NCBI GenBank assembly: GCA_036226585.1
Contig: CP108997.1
Span: 7,130,001-7,194,000, forward strand
Length of the DNA stretch: 64,000 bases
Source of the DNA: Streptomyces sp. NBC_00708
GTDB lineage: Bacteria; Actinomycetota; Actinomycetes; Streptomycetales; Streptomycetaceae
Direction: 5' to 3'
The notes beneath the pieces are model-generated. The model was not told the origin of the DNA. It made no database searches and saw nothing but the letters and a program-made list of their open reading frames with translations. Within the stretch, counting starts at the first letter, position 1, and each line of letters opens with the position of its first letter. This document shows positions 41,717 through 49,209 of the stretch, piece after piece. Position numbers and translations under genes: made by a program.

Positions 41717-44380
41717 ATGACGAGCCACGCAACCGAAGTCGACCTCGAAAGCCTCCTCCGCCGAGCCCTGCAGGCCACCCGCACGGCCGCGCGCTGGACC
41801 ACCGGAACCGACGAGACGTGGTGCCGCGTCGCACCCCGGTCGGGAACCCGCCGCGACCAGGGCTGGAAGCTGCACCTGTCGGCGACGGCCGCCTCGGCGC
41901 CGACGGTCCTCGTGAACGCCCTGGACGTACTGCTGCCGGACACATCGGCGTTCAAGTTCGCGCGCTCGCTGGACCGGGTGAGCACCCTCAACTCCCGTGC
42001 CACGCCGCGCGGCAGCTCCGGCAAGTTCCTCACCGTCTATCCGCGCTCGGACGCGGACGCGGTCCGGCTCGCCCTGAACCTGCACGCCGCGACGGCCGGA
42101 CTGGCGGGCCCGCGCATCCTCTCCGACCGGCCCTACGCCCCGCACAGCCTGGTGCACTACCGCTACGGCGCCTTCACCGGCCGGCAACGGCTGTCGGACC
42201 AGGGCCTGTTGATCTGGTACATCGAGGACCCCGACGGCAACCCCGTGGAGGACGAGCGCACCGGCCGCTACTCCCCGCCGCCGTGGGCGCAGTGCCCGTT
42301 CCCCGACACCGTGCCCCTCCCGCCGCCCGAGGCCGAGGCGGCGAGCGGCCCGGTCCTGCTCGGCGGCCGCTTCGCGGTACGGGAGGCGATCCGCCACACC
42401 AACAAGGGCGGTGTCTACCGGGGCACCGATGTCTCCACCGGCGCCCCCGTGGTCATCAAGGAGACGCGGCCCCACGTCGAGGGCGACGCCGCCGGGCGCG
42501 ATGTCCGCGACTGGCTGCGCGCCGAGGCCCGGATGCTGGAGAAGCTGGAGGGCACGGACCTGGCCCCGGAAGCCCTGGCCCTCTTCGAACACGGCCAACA
42601 CCTCTTCCTGGCCCAGAGCGAGGTCCCCGGCGTCAGCCTCCGTACCTGGGTCGCCGAGCGCTTCCGTGACCTCGGGGGAGAGCAGTACCGGCGCGAGGCC
42701 ACGGCCCTGGTCGCCCAGCTCGTCGACCTCGTCACGGCGGCCCATGCCCACGGCTGCGTCCTGCGCGACTTCACCCCCGGCAACGTCATGGTCCGCCCCG
42801 ACGGCGAACTGCGCCTCATCGACCTGGAACTCGCCGCCGACGAGACGGGCCCCTGTATGCCCACCCGGGTCGGCACCCCCGGGTTCAGCGCCCCCGAACG
42901 CCTGACGGACGCACCCGTGTCCGTGACGGCCGACTACTACAGCCTCGGCGCCACCACATGCTTCGTCCTGACCGGGAAGGTCCCGAACCTCCTGCCCGAG
43001 GAGCCCGCCACCAGAACCGACGAGGAACGGCTCACCGCCTGGCTGGACACCTGCACCGGACACGCGAAGCCCCCGGGCGGCACGGCGCGGATGATCGCCG
43101 GACTGATGAAGGACGATCCCGCCGCACGCTGGAACACCCTGCGGGCGCGCGAAGCCCTCCGCGAGCCGGAGACGGCCCGCCCCACGGGCCCCGCCCGGCT
43201 CCTCCCCGCACAGGACGAGGACCTGCACGCCGCCGTCACCGGACTCGTGAACCACCTCGTCGACTCGATGACCCCGGCGGACGACCGGCGCCTGTGGCCC
43301 GTCTCCACCGCGGCCGGCGAGACCAACCCCTGCACCGTGCAGCAGGGCGCGGCCGGCCCCCTGGCCGTACTGACGCGGTACTTCGAACTGACCGGGGACC
43401 CCCGTCTGCCCGAGCTGCTCTCGGCGGCGGGCCACTGGATCGCGGACCGCACCCACATGCCGTCCACCCGGGCCGGCCTGCACTTCGGGGACCTCGGAAC
43501 CGCCTGGGCACTGTACGAAGCCGGAAGAGCCGTCGACGACCACGCACTCGTCGACCACGCGCTCGCCCTGGCACTGACACCGCAGGAACCCACGCTCCAC
43601 CACGACATCACCCACGGCACCGCCGGCAGCGGCATGGCAGCCCTCCACCTGTGGCACCGCACCGGTGATCCGCGCCTGGCCGCACTGGCCGTCGACGCGG
43701 CCGACCGCCTGGCATCCGCGGCGCAGCGCGCTCCGTCGGCGGTGAGCTGGCCGGTTCCCGCGGAGGCACTCGGCGGTGAGACCGGCAAACGGTATCTGGG
43801 ATTCGCCCATGGCTCCGCCGGCATCGGCTGCTTCCTCCTGGCCGGCGCGGTCGCCTCGGGACGCCAGGACCACCTGCGGCTCGCGGTGGAGACCGGCGAA
43901 CACCTGGTGCTCAGCTCCGTACGTGTCGGGGAGGCCGCCCAGTGGCCCGCCCAGGCCGGCGACGAACCCACCGCCCCCTACTGGTGCCACGGCGCGGCCG
44001 GTATCGGCACCTTCCTCGTACGGCTGTGGCAGGTCACCGGCGACGACAGATTCGGGGACCTCGCCCGCCGCAGCGCCCTGGCCGTCACGGAACGCGCCTC
44101 GCGCGCCCCGCTCTCCCAGTGCCACGGACTGGCCGGCAACGGCGACTTCCTGCTCGATATGAGCGCCGCGACGGGAGATACCGCCTACCGCGCGATGGCC
44201 GCGGACCTGGGCCGCCTCGCCCTCGCCGAGGGAGCCCGCCGCCACGGGCACCTGGTCTTCCCCAACGAGTACGGGGACGTCTCGACCAGCTGGAGCGACG
44301 GGTCGGCCGGGATTCTGGCCTTCCTTCTGCGGCTCCGCCACACGGACTCCCGGCTCTGGCTCGCCCAGTTGCCGGGCTGA
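41717..44380 (+). CDS. lanL: Class IV lanthionine synthetase (LanL)
   Basis: The 887 residues show three domains: an N-terminal phospho-Ser/Thr lyase (about 1-200), a Ser/Thr kinase-like domain (about 215-480; VVIKETRPHV, LRDFTPGNVMV, LIDLELA) and a LanC-type cyclase (about 510-887). The zinc ligands Cys757 (YWCHG), Cys802 and His803 (QCHG) are present, which distinguishes class IV from class III enzymes. It phosphorylates and dehydrates Ser/Thr in the precursor, then forms thioether rings. The precursor gene starts 47 bp downstream. An ATG 16 codons upstream is possible. The order lanL-A-T-H matches venezuelin/globisporin-type loci. Confidence 0.95.
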   Translation: MTSHATEVDLESLLRRALQATRTAARWTTGTDETWCRVAPRSGTRRDQGWKLHLSATAASAPTVLVNALDVLLPDTSAFKFARSLDRVSTLNSRATPRGSSGKFLTVYPRSDADAVRLALNLHAATAGLAGPRILSDRPYAPHSLVHYRYGAFTGRQRLSDQGLLIWYIEDPDGNPVEDERTGRYSPPPWAQCPFPDTVPLPPPEAEAASGPVLLGGRFAVREAIRHTNKGGVYRGTDVSTGAPVVIKETRPHVEGDAAGRDVRDWLRAEARMLEKLEGTDLAPEALALFEHGQHLFLAQSEVPGVSLRTWVAERFRDLGGEQYRREATALVAQLVDLVTAAHAHGCVLRDFTPGNVMVRPDGELRLIDLELAADETGPCMPTRVGTPGFSAPERLTDAPVSVTADYYSLGATTCFVLTGKVPNLLPEEPATRTDEERLTAWLDTCTGHAKPPGGTARMIAGLMKDDPAARWNTLRAREALREPETARPTGPARLLPAQDEDLHAAVTGLVNHLVDSMTPADDRRLWPVSTAAGETNPCTVQQGAAGPLAVLTRYFELTGDPRLPELLSAAGHWIADRTHMPSTRAGLHFGDLGTAWALYEAGRAVDDHALVDHALALALTPQEPTLHHDITHGTAGSGMAALHLWHRTGDPRLAALAVDAADRLASAAQRAPSAVSWPVPAEALGGETGKRYLGFAHGSAGIGCFLLAGAVASGRQDHLRLAVETGEHLVLSSVRVGEAAQWPAQAGDEPTAPYWCHGAAGIGTFLVRLWQVTGDDRFGDLARRSALAVTERASRAPLSQCHGLAGNGDFLLDMSAATGDTAYRAMAADLGRLALAEGARRHGHLVFPNEYGDVSTSWSDGSAGILAFLLRLRHTDSRLWLAQLPG

Positions 44381-44426
44381 GCGGCAGAAACCCTGCCGCC
44401 CAACCACAAAGAAGAAGGAGAGAACC

Positions 44427-44588
44427 ATGGAAATCCAGACCCAGGACCTCGAACTCCTCGCCCACCTCCACGCCCTTCCCGAGACCGACCCCGTCGGCGC
44501 CGAAGGGGCGGCGTTCTCCGCCACCTGCGAGTGCGTCGGCCTGCTGACGGTCCTCAACACGGTCTGCATCGGCATCAGCTGCGCCTAG
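44427..44588 (+). CDS. lanA: Venezuelin-like class IV lanthipeptide precursor
   Basis: The 53-residue peptide is preceded by GAAGAAGGAG seven bases before the ATG. The leader contains DLELLAHLHALPETDPVG, close to the venezuelin leader as I recall it. The core includes ATCECVGLL, TVLNTVCIG and ends ISCA, giving four cysteines (34, 36, 47 and 52) with nearby Thr/Ser at 31, 33, 41, 45 and 51 for up to four thioether rings. No canonical protease site is evident, as usual for class IV. A 40-bp perfect palindrome after the stop probably limits read-through, giving a high precursor-to-transporter ratio. Confidence 0.93.
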   Translation: MEIQTQDLELLAHLHALPETDPVGAEGAAFSATCECVGLLTVLNTVCIGISCA

Positions 44589-44600
44589 GACCGGCATAAC

Positions 44601-44640
44601 GTCCGGCCGTCGGCTGTCCCGGGACAGCCGACGGCCGGAC
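44601..44640 (+). terminator. 40-bp perfect palindrome after lanA
   Basis: GTCCGGCCGTCGGCTGTCCC is followed directly by its exact complement, giving a 20-bp perfect stem with no fixed loop. It lies 12 bp after the lanA stop and 32 bp before lanT. It is probably a partial terminator or mRNA-stabilising hairpin that separates lanA from the transporter genes. Confidence 0.75.
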
Positions 44641-44672
44641 CCCGACGTCGAACCAGAGGTGAGGACCGGACC

Positions 44673-45722
44673 ATGCGACTCCACACCGGTGACGAGGAAC
44701 TCGCCCATGAGCCCGCCCCCGTCCCCCGCACCACGCCCCGCCCGCCCGCGCCCGAGTGCGCCATCAGCACGCGCGGCCTGGCCAAGAGCTACCCCGGGCC
44801 GCGGTCCACCACCACCCGCGCCGTGAACGGCCTGGACCTGGACGTCGCGCGAGGCGAGACCTTCGCCTTCCTCGGTCCCAACGGCGCCGGGAAGTCCACG
44901 ACCATCGCCATGCTGTGCGCCCTGGCCCGCCCCACCGCCGGACACGCCACGGTGGCGGGCGCGGACGTGCGTACCCAGCCCCACCAGGTACGGCAACGGG
45001 TCGGCATGCTGTTCCAGCAGAGCGCCCTGGACCCGGACCTGACGCCCGAGCAGAATCTCCACATCCACGCACGGCTCTACGGGTTGCGACGCGGCCACGC
45101 CCGGCAGCGCACCGCCGAGGTGCTGGAGGTCGCCGGACTGACCGACCGCCGGTGTTCCCCCGTACGCACCCTGTCCGGCGGGATGCGCCGCCGCCTGGAG
45201 ATCGCCCGCCAGCTGCTGCACGCGCCGAGCGTGCTGTTCCTGGACGAGCCGACCACCGGACTGGACCCCCACGCACGCGCACAGATCTGGGACCACCTCC
45301 ACGCCCTGCGGGAGCGGCACGGCAGCACCCTCTTCGTCACGACCCACCAACTCGAAGAGGCCGCGAACTGCGACCGCGTCGCCATCATCGACCGCGGCCG
45401 GCTCGTGGCCCAGGGCACACCGGACGCGCTGAAGGCGGCCATCGGGGACGACCGGGTCGTGCTGAGCACCAGCCAGGACGCGCGGGCCCACGACATCGTC
45501 CGCCGCATCGTGCCACCCGGACACACCGTCACCACGGACGCCGACGGGATCTGCCTGCGCGTACCCGACGGCAGCTCCTGGATTCCCCGCCTCTGCGCGG
45601 CCCTGGAGAACCACGGCATCGCGGTCCGCGCCGCATCCGCCACCCCGCCCACGCTCGACGACGTCTTCTTCCACCACACCGGCCGCAGCATCCACAGCGC
45701 CCAGCCCGGAGGCGGCCGATGA
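44673..45722 (+). CDS. lanT: Lanthipeptide ABC transporter ATP-binding protein
   Basis: This 349-residue ATPase has Walker A GPNGAGKST, signature LSGGMRRRLEIARQ, Walker B VLFLDEPTTGLD and switch His VTTHQLEE. A C-terminal extension of about 90 residues (DDRVVLSTSQDARAH onward) is typical of DrrA-like drug/peptide exporters. It probably exports the mature or leader-bearing lanthipeptide with the overlapping permease. The long hydrophilic N-terminus (residues 1-30) is unusual, and a start within it cannot be excluded. No C39 peptidase domain is present, so leader removal must be done elsewhere. Confidence 0.93.
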   Translation: MRLHTGDEELAHEPAPVPRTTPRPPAPECAISTRGLAKSYPGPRSTTTRAVNGLDLDVARGETFAFLGPNGAGKSTTIAMLCALARPTAGHATVAGADVRTQPHQVRQRVGMLFQQSALDPDLTPEQNLHIHARLYGLRRGHARQRTAEVLEVAGLTDRRCSPVRTLSGGMRRRLEIARQLLHAPSVLFLDEPTTGLDPHARAQIWDHLHALRERHGSTLFVTTHQLEEAANCDRVAIIDRGRLVAQGTPDALKAAIGDDRVVLSTSQDARAHDIVRRIVPPGHTVTTDADGICLRVPDGSSWIPRLCAALENHGIAVRAASATPPTLDDVFFHHTGRSIHSAQPGGGR

Positions 45723-46573
45723 CCGCGCTCCCTCTCGACGCGTCCTGCGCCCAGGACAACGACCGGCCGACGCGCCTGCGCCATGAACTGCGCGCGGTCC
45801 ACGGCCTGATCCACCGCGACCTGCTGCGCCTGGCCGGCCAGCGCGCCCACACCGCGCTGATGCTGCTCCACCCCGTGCTGTACCTGCTGATCCTCGGAGG
45901 GGGACTCGCCGCCCTCATCCCCCACTCGGAGCTGGGGGTGGGCTATCAGACCTATCTCTTCCCCGGCATGCTGATGATGACCGTGCAGACGCCCGCCATC
46001 CTGGTCGGCATCCGCCTCATCACCGACCGGCAGAGCGGCTATCTGCGCGAACTCCTGATGGCTCCGGTCAGCCGCTCGACCCTGCTCCTGGGAAGCTGCG
46101 CCGGCGGCACCCTCGTCGCCACGATCCAGGGCGCCGTCCTGCTCGGACTCGTCGGCGTCGTCGGCCTGCCCTACGACCCGGTCCTCCTGGCGCTGCTTCT
46201 CACCGGGATGATCCTGATCTCCTTCACGATCACCGCCCTCGCGCTGACCCTGGCCGTGAGCCTGCGCAGACCCGAGACGTTCCACACGCTGCTCGGCGTG
46301 ATGATGATGCCTCTGCTGTTCCTCTCCGGCGGCTTCTTCCCCCTCCGGAGCCTGCCCGGCTGGACCCACGTCCTGGCAGCGGCGAACCCGCTCGCGTACG
46401 GCGTGGACATGCTTCGCGACAGCATCGCCCTGCGGGCCCCGGGCGGGGCGGCCGTCGGTGGCATCACCTGGTCCGGCCACCCGCTCCCGCTCGCCGCGAA
46501 GGCGGCCCTGCTCCTGATCAGCGGAGTCGGCGCCCTGCTGTGGGCCACGCACCGGTTCGAACGCCAGGAGTGA
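45719..46573 (+). CDS. lanH: Lanthipeptide ABC-2-type transporter permease
   Basis: The 284-residue DrrB-like permease has six membrane helices and the ABC-2 signature segment LLFLSGGFFPLRSLPGWTHVLAAANPLAYGVDMLR near the C-terminal third. Its ATG overlaps the ATPase stop (ATGA). Together they form the exporter that closes the lanthipeptide locus. The next gene starts 140 bp later and encodes an unrelated membrane protein. Confidence 0.93.
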   Translation: MTALPLDASCAQDNDRPTRLRHELRAVHGLIHRDLLRLAGQRAHTALMLLHPVLYLLILGGGLAALIPHSELGVGYQTYLFPGMLMMTVQTPAILVGIRLITDRQSGYLRELLMAPVSRSTLLLGSCAGGTLVATIQGAVLLGLVGVVGLPYDPVLLALLLTGMILISFTITALALTLAVSLRRPETFHTLLGVMMMPLLFLSGGFFPLRSLPGWTHVLAAANPLAYGVDMLRDSIALRAPGGAAVGGITWSGHPLPLAAKAALLLISGVGALLWATHRFERQE

Positions 46574-46713
46574 CCGGCCGCGCACCGGCGTTCCGCCGAA
46601 CGGGTGGGTACGGCACCGCCCATGCGTGTTCTCTCCCTACGGCGCGGACCGGGGATGAGGATGTCGGCGGAATGGGTGCACCGGTCAATCACGGCTGAGA
46701 GCGGGTACGTCAC

Positions 46714-47757
46714 GTGGCGGATGAAACAGGCTCGACGACGAGGGTCGACGCGTGGACGGAGATGAAGGACGCGATCACCACCAGGGCCGTTCTCGTCATG
46801 GTGGGTGTGCTGCTGCTCCAACTGGGCTTCGCTCTCTCGTACATGGGGGCGTTCCACGCTCCCAAACCCCACCGCGTCCCCATCACCCTGGTCGCCCCGC
46901 GCCCCGTGGAGGCCGACCTCGTCGCCCGGCTCAACTCCCTGCCCGGCGACCCGGTGCACGTCACCGCCGTGCAGGACCGCGCGCAGGCCAGGGCGCGGCT
47001 CCTGGAGCGGAAGACCGACGCCGCGCTGATCGTGGCGCTGACCGGGCGCACGGACACTCTGCTCATCGCCTCGGCGGGCGGCCCCTCGGCCTCGGACGCC
47101 GCCGCGAAGGTCGTGGCGACCGTCGAGCGGACGCAGAACCGCGCCCTGACCGTCCGCGACATCCGCCCGCCCGCCGCGGGGGACTCACGTGGGCTGTCGT
47201 CCTTCTACCTCGTGCTGAGCTGGACGATCGGCGGCTATCTCGCCGCGTCCGCGCTGAACATGGCGGCCGGATCGAAGCGTCCCACCCTCCGGCGCTCCAT
47301 CGTGCGGCTCGCGGCGATGGTGCCCTACGCCTTCATCTCCGGGATCGGCGGCGCCCTCATCGTGGGCCCCGTACTGAACTGTCTGCCGGGCGCGTTCTGG
47401 GAGCTCGTCGGCATCGGCACCCTGGTCGTGTTCGCCTCCGGGGCCGTGGGGGTGGCCCTGCAGTCGCTGCTCGGCACGATCGGCCTCGGCCTGACCATCC
47501 TCATCTTCACGATCCTCGGCAACCCGAGTTCGGGCGGCGTCTACCCGGCGTCCCTGCTGCCGCCCTTCTGGGCCGCGATCGGCCAGGCCCTGCCGCCCGG
47601 GGCCGGTACGACCGTGGTGCGCAACACGGTCTACTTCGACGGCAACAACATCACGGGGGCGCTGTGGATCCTGGGTGCCTGGGCGTTCGCCGGGATCGTC
47701 GTGGCGCTCCTGGCCGCAGCCCTGGGCGACCGGCGGACCCGTACGGAAACCCGTTAG
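46714..47757 (+). CDS. ABC-2/YhgE-like (DUF3533) membrane protein
   Basis: This 347-residue protein has one N-terminal membrane helix (about 25-45), an extracytoplasmic domain of about 120 residues (PVEADLVARLNSLPGDPVHVTAVQD), then five helices (about 160-335). That topology is seen in YhgE/Pip and DUF3533 proteins. The GTG start lacks a good ribosome-binding site, and a later ATG at codon 17 is possible. It could assist lanthipeptide export or self-protection because it follows lanH, but the 140-bp gap makes independent expression equally likely. Function unassigned. Confidence 0.78.
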   Translation: MADETGSTTRVDAWTEMKDAITTRAVLVMVGVLLLQLGFALSYMGAFHAPKPHRVPITLVAPRPVEADLVARLNSLPGDPVHVTAVQDRAQARARLLERKTDAALIVALTGRTDTLLIASAGGPSASDAAAKVVATVERTQNRALTVRDIRPPAAGDSRGLSSFYLVLSWTIGGYLAASALNMAAGSKRPTLRRSIVRLAAMVPYAFISGIGGALIVGPVLNCLPGAFWELVGIGTLVVFASGAVGVALQSLLGTIGLGLTILIFTILGNPSSGGVYPASLLPPFWAAIGQALPPGAGTTVVRNTVYFDGNNITGALWILGAWAFAGIVVALLAAALGDRRTRTETR

Positions 47758-47820
47758 GCGACCGCAGCGGACACTGCTAGATTCGTCCCGGCCGTGCGAA
47801 AGAACGAGGAGGTGGTACCC

Positions 47821-47874
47821 GTGAACACAGTATCGACATGGGTGCTCCCCTCCGGGGTCACGGTCGGGCGATAG
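47821..47874 (+). CDS. Possible 17-residue leader peptide before hydrolase gene
   Basis: GTG follows AGGAGGTGG at a good distance and opens a frame for VNTVSTWVLPSGVTVGR, ending at TAG 48 bp before the hydrolase ATG. Between them CGGGAG and CTCCCG can form a hairpin with a 14-base loop. A -10-like TAGATT lies upstream at 47779-47784. The layout suggests translational or attenuation control, but no run of one regulatory codon is evident. Confidence 0.4.
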   Translation: MNTVSTWVLPSGVTVGR

Positions 47875-47922
47875 GCAGATCGCCCGGGAGCGCCATTCTG
47901 CGCACTCCCGAAAGGCACGATC

Positions 47923-48666
47923 ATGCATTTCACCTCCGAGCAGCGCCTCGACGACGGCGTACTCGAACGCACCTTCACCCTCGGTGACATTCCCGGAATC
48001 CTCTGGACACCCGCATCCCCGTCGGTGTCCGCACCGGTGCCGCTGATCCTGCTCGGTCACCCCACGCTCGGCCTGAACACGATGTACCCGCGTCTGCTCG
48101 GCCGCGCCCGGCACTCCGCGGCGGAGGGCTTCGCCACGGCCACCATCGAACTCCCCGGCTGCGGCGAGCGGCCCCGGCTTCCCGCCCTCGACGAGGCTCG
48201 CGCCGACATGCGCCGGGCGCTGGAAACGGGCGAACCTCTCAGCGACGAGATCATCGACGCAGTCGTCCTCCCGCTGGTCGACCGGGCGGTGCCGGAGTGG
48301 CAGGCCGCCCTGGACGCGCTCCTCGCCCTGCCCGGGATCGACGGGCCGGTCGGATACTCGGGGGGAGTGATCTCCATCGGTGTGCGGCTGGCGCTGGTCG
48401 AGCCGCGCCTCGCGGCCGCCGTCCTCTTCGCCGGAAGCTTCGTCCCGCGCGCCACGTTCGAGGAGGCCCGCCGGATCACCACTCCGCTGCACGTCCTGTT
48501 GCAGTGGGACGACGAGAGGAACGACCGGCAGGCGTCGCTCGACCTGTTCGACGCCTTCGGCACCGAGGAGAAGTCCCTGCACGCCCACATGGGCGGGCAC
48601 ACCGGTGTCCCGCAGCACGCCGGTGACCCCGCGGTCCAGTTCTTCACCCGGCACCTGAAGAAGTAG
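47923..48666 (+). CDS. Alpha/beta hydrolase (dienelactone-hydrolase-like)
   Basis: This 247-residue protein has the nucleophile elbow GYSGGV (Ser), an acid in LLQWDDERND and a terminal His in HMGGHTGVP, giving a full triad. The oxyanion-side motif LLGHPTLG precedes it. There is no signal peptide, so it is cytosolic. It resembles BAAT/dienelactone-type hydrolases; the substrate is unknown. A possible 17-residue leader ORF and hairpin precede it, and a perfect 13-bp terminator stem follows immediately. The chosen ATG begins the only region with family features. Confidence 0.85.
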   Translation: MHFTSEQRLDDGVLERTFTLGDIPGILWTPASPSVSAPVPLILLGHPTLGLNTMYPRLLGRARHSAAEGFATATIELPGCGERPRLPALDEARADMRRALETGEPLSDEIIDAVVLPLVDRAVPEWQAALDALLALPGIDGPVGYSGGVISIGVRLALVEPRLAAAVLFAGSFVPRATFEEARRITTPLHVLLQWDDERNDRQASLDLFDAFGTEEKSLHAHMGGHTGVPQHAGDPAVQFFTRHLKK

Positions 48667-48674
48667 GAAGGACC

Positions 48675-48705
48675 CGGACGGCACGGCAGCCGGCCGTGCC
48701 GTCCG
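48675..48705 (+). terminator. 13-bp perfect terminator stem
   Basis: CGGACGGCACGGC and its complement at 48693-48705 flank a five-base loop, nine bases after the hydrolase stop. Confidence 0.75.
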
Positions 48706-48846
48706 CCCTCCCGCGCGTGCCCCGGCACCCTGCCCCGAGAGCGCGCCGGGCAGACCCGCCTCCGGCCCGTGGCCCGGTGCCTAGAATGGGCCGACATCAA
48801 GGATCCAGCTGTCTGTCGGCGGTTGTGAGTGGACAGGAGCCGGACT

Positions 48847-49209
48847 GTGACCGCAGAGGCCGAAGGGGCGGGTCAGCACGGTGAACCGTCCGCCGCGGTC
48901 CTCGGCCGGGCGTCCGAGGCATTCGGCCTGCTCGCCTCGCCCGCACGCCTGCACATCGTCTGGATCCTCGCCCACGGCGACTGCGACGTCAGCGGCCTCG
49001 CGGAACGGGTCGGCGGTGCGCTGCCCGCCGTCAGCCAGCACCTGACGAAGCTCAAGCTCGCCGGGCTGGTGAGCTCCCGGCGGGAAGGCCGCCGGCAGGT
49101 GTACTACGTCGACGACACGGACGTCGTGGCCGTCGTGCGCCTGATGATCGGACAGCTCGCGGCGCAGGAGGGCGCGCCGGTGCGCCGGCTGCACGGGACC
49201 GGTGCCTGA
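48847..49209 (+). CDS. ArsR/SmtB-family metal-type repressor
   Basis: The 120-residue winged-helix protein has FGLLASPARLHIVWILAHGDCDVSGLAERV, then PAVSQHLTKLKLAGLVSSRREGRRQVYYVDD, the classical ArsR/SmtB DNA-binding unit. The C-terminal helix VVAVVRLMIGQLAAQE could carry ligands, but no complete metal site is obvious. GTG was chosen because AGGAG lies seven bases upstream; another GTG lies six codons earlier. The gene overlaps the P-type ATPase start by eight bases, so repressor and transporter are translationally coupled. The metal sensed is inferred, not seen. Confidence 0.9.
   Translation: MTAEAEGAGQHGEPSAAVLGRASEAFGLLASPARLHIVWILAHGDCDVSGLAERVGGALPAVSQHLTKLKLAGLVSSRREGRRQVYYVDDTDVVAVVRLMIGQLAAQEGAPVRRLHGTGA

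Noticed and set aside
41684..44575. A 963-codon open frame on the minus strand opposite lanL
   Set aside because: No motifs and low-complexity composition, while the plus strand has a full lyase-kinase-cyclase enzyme.
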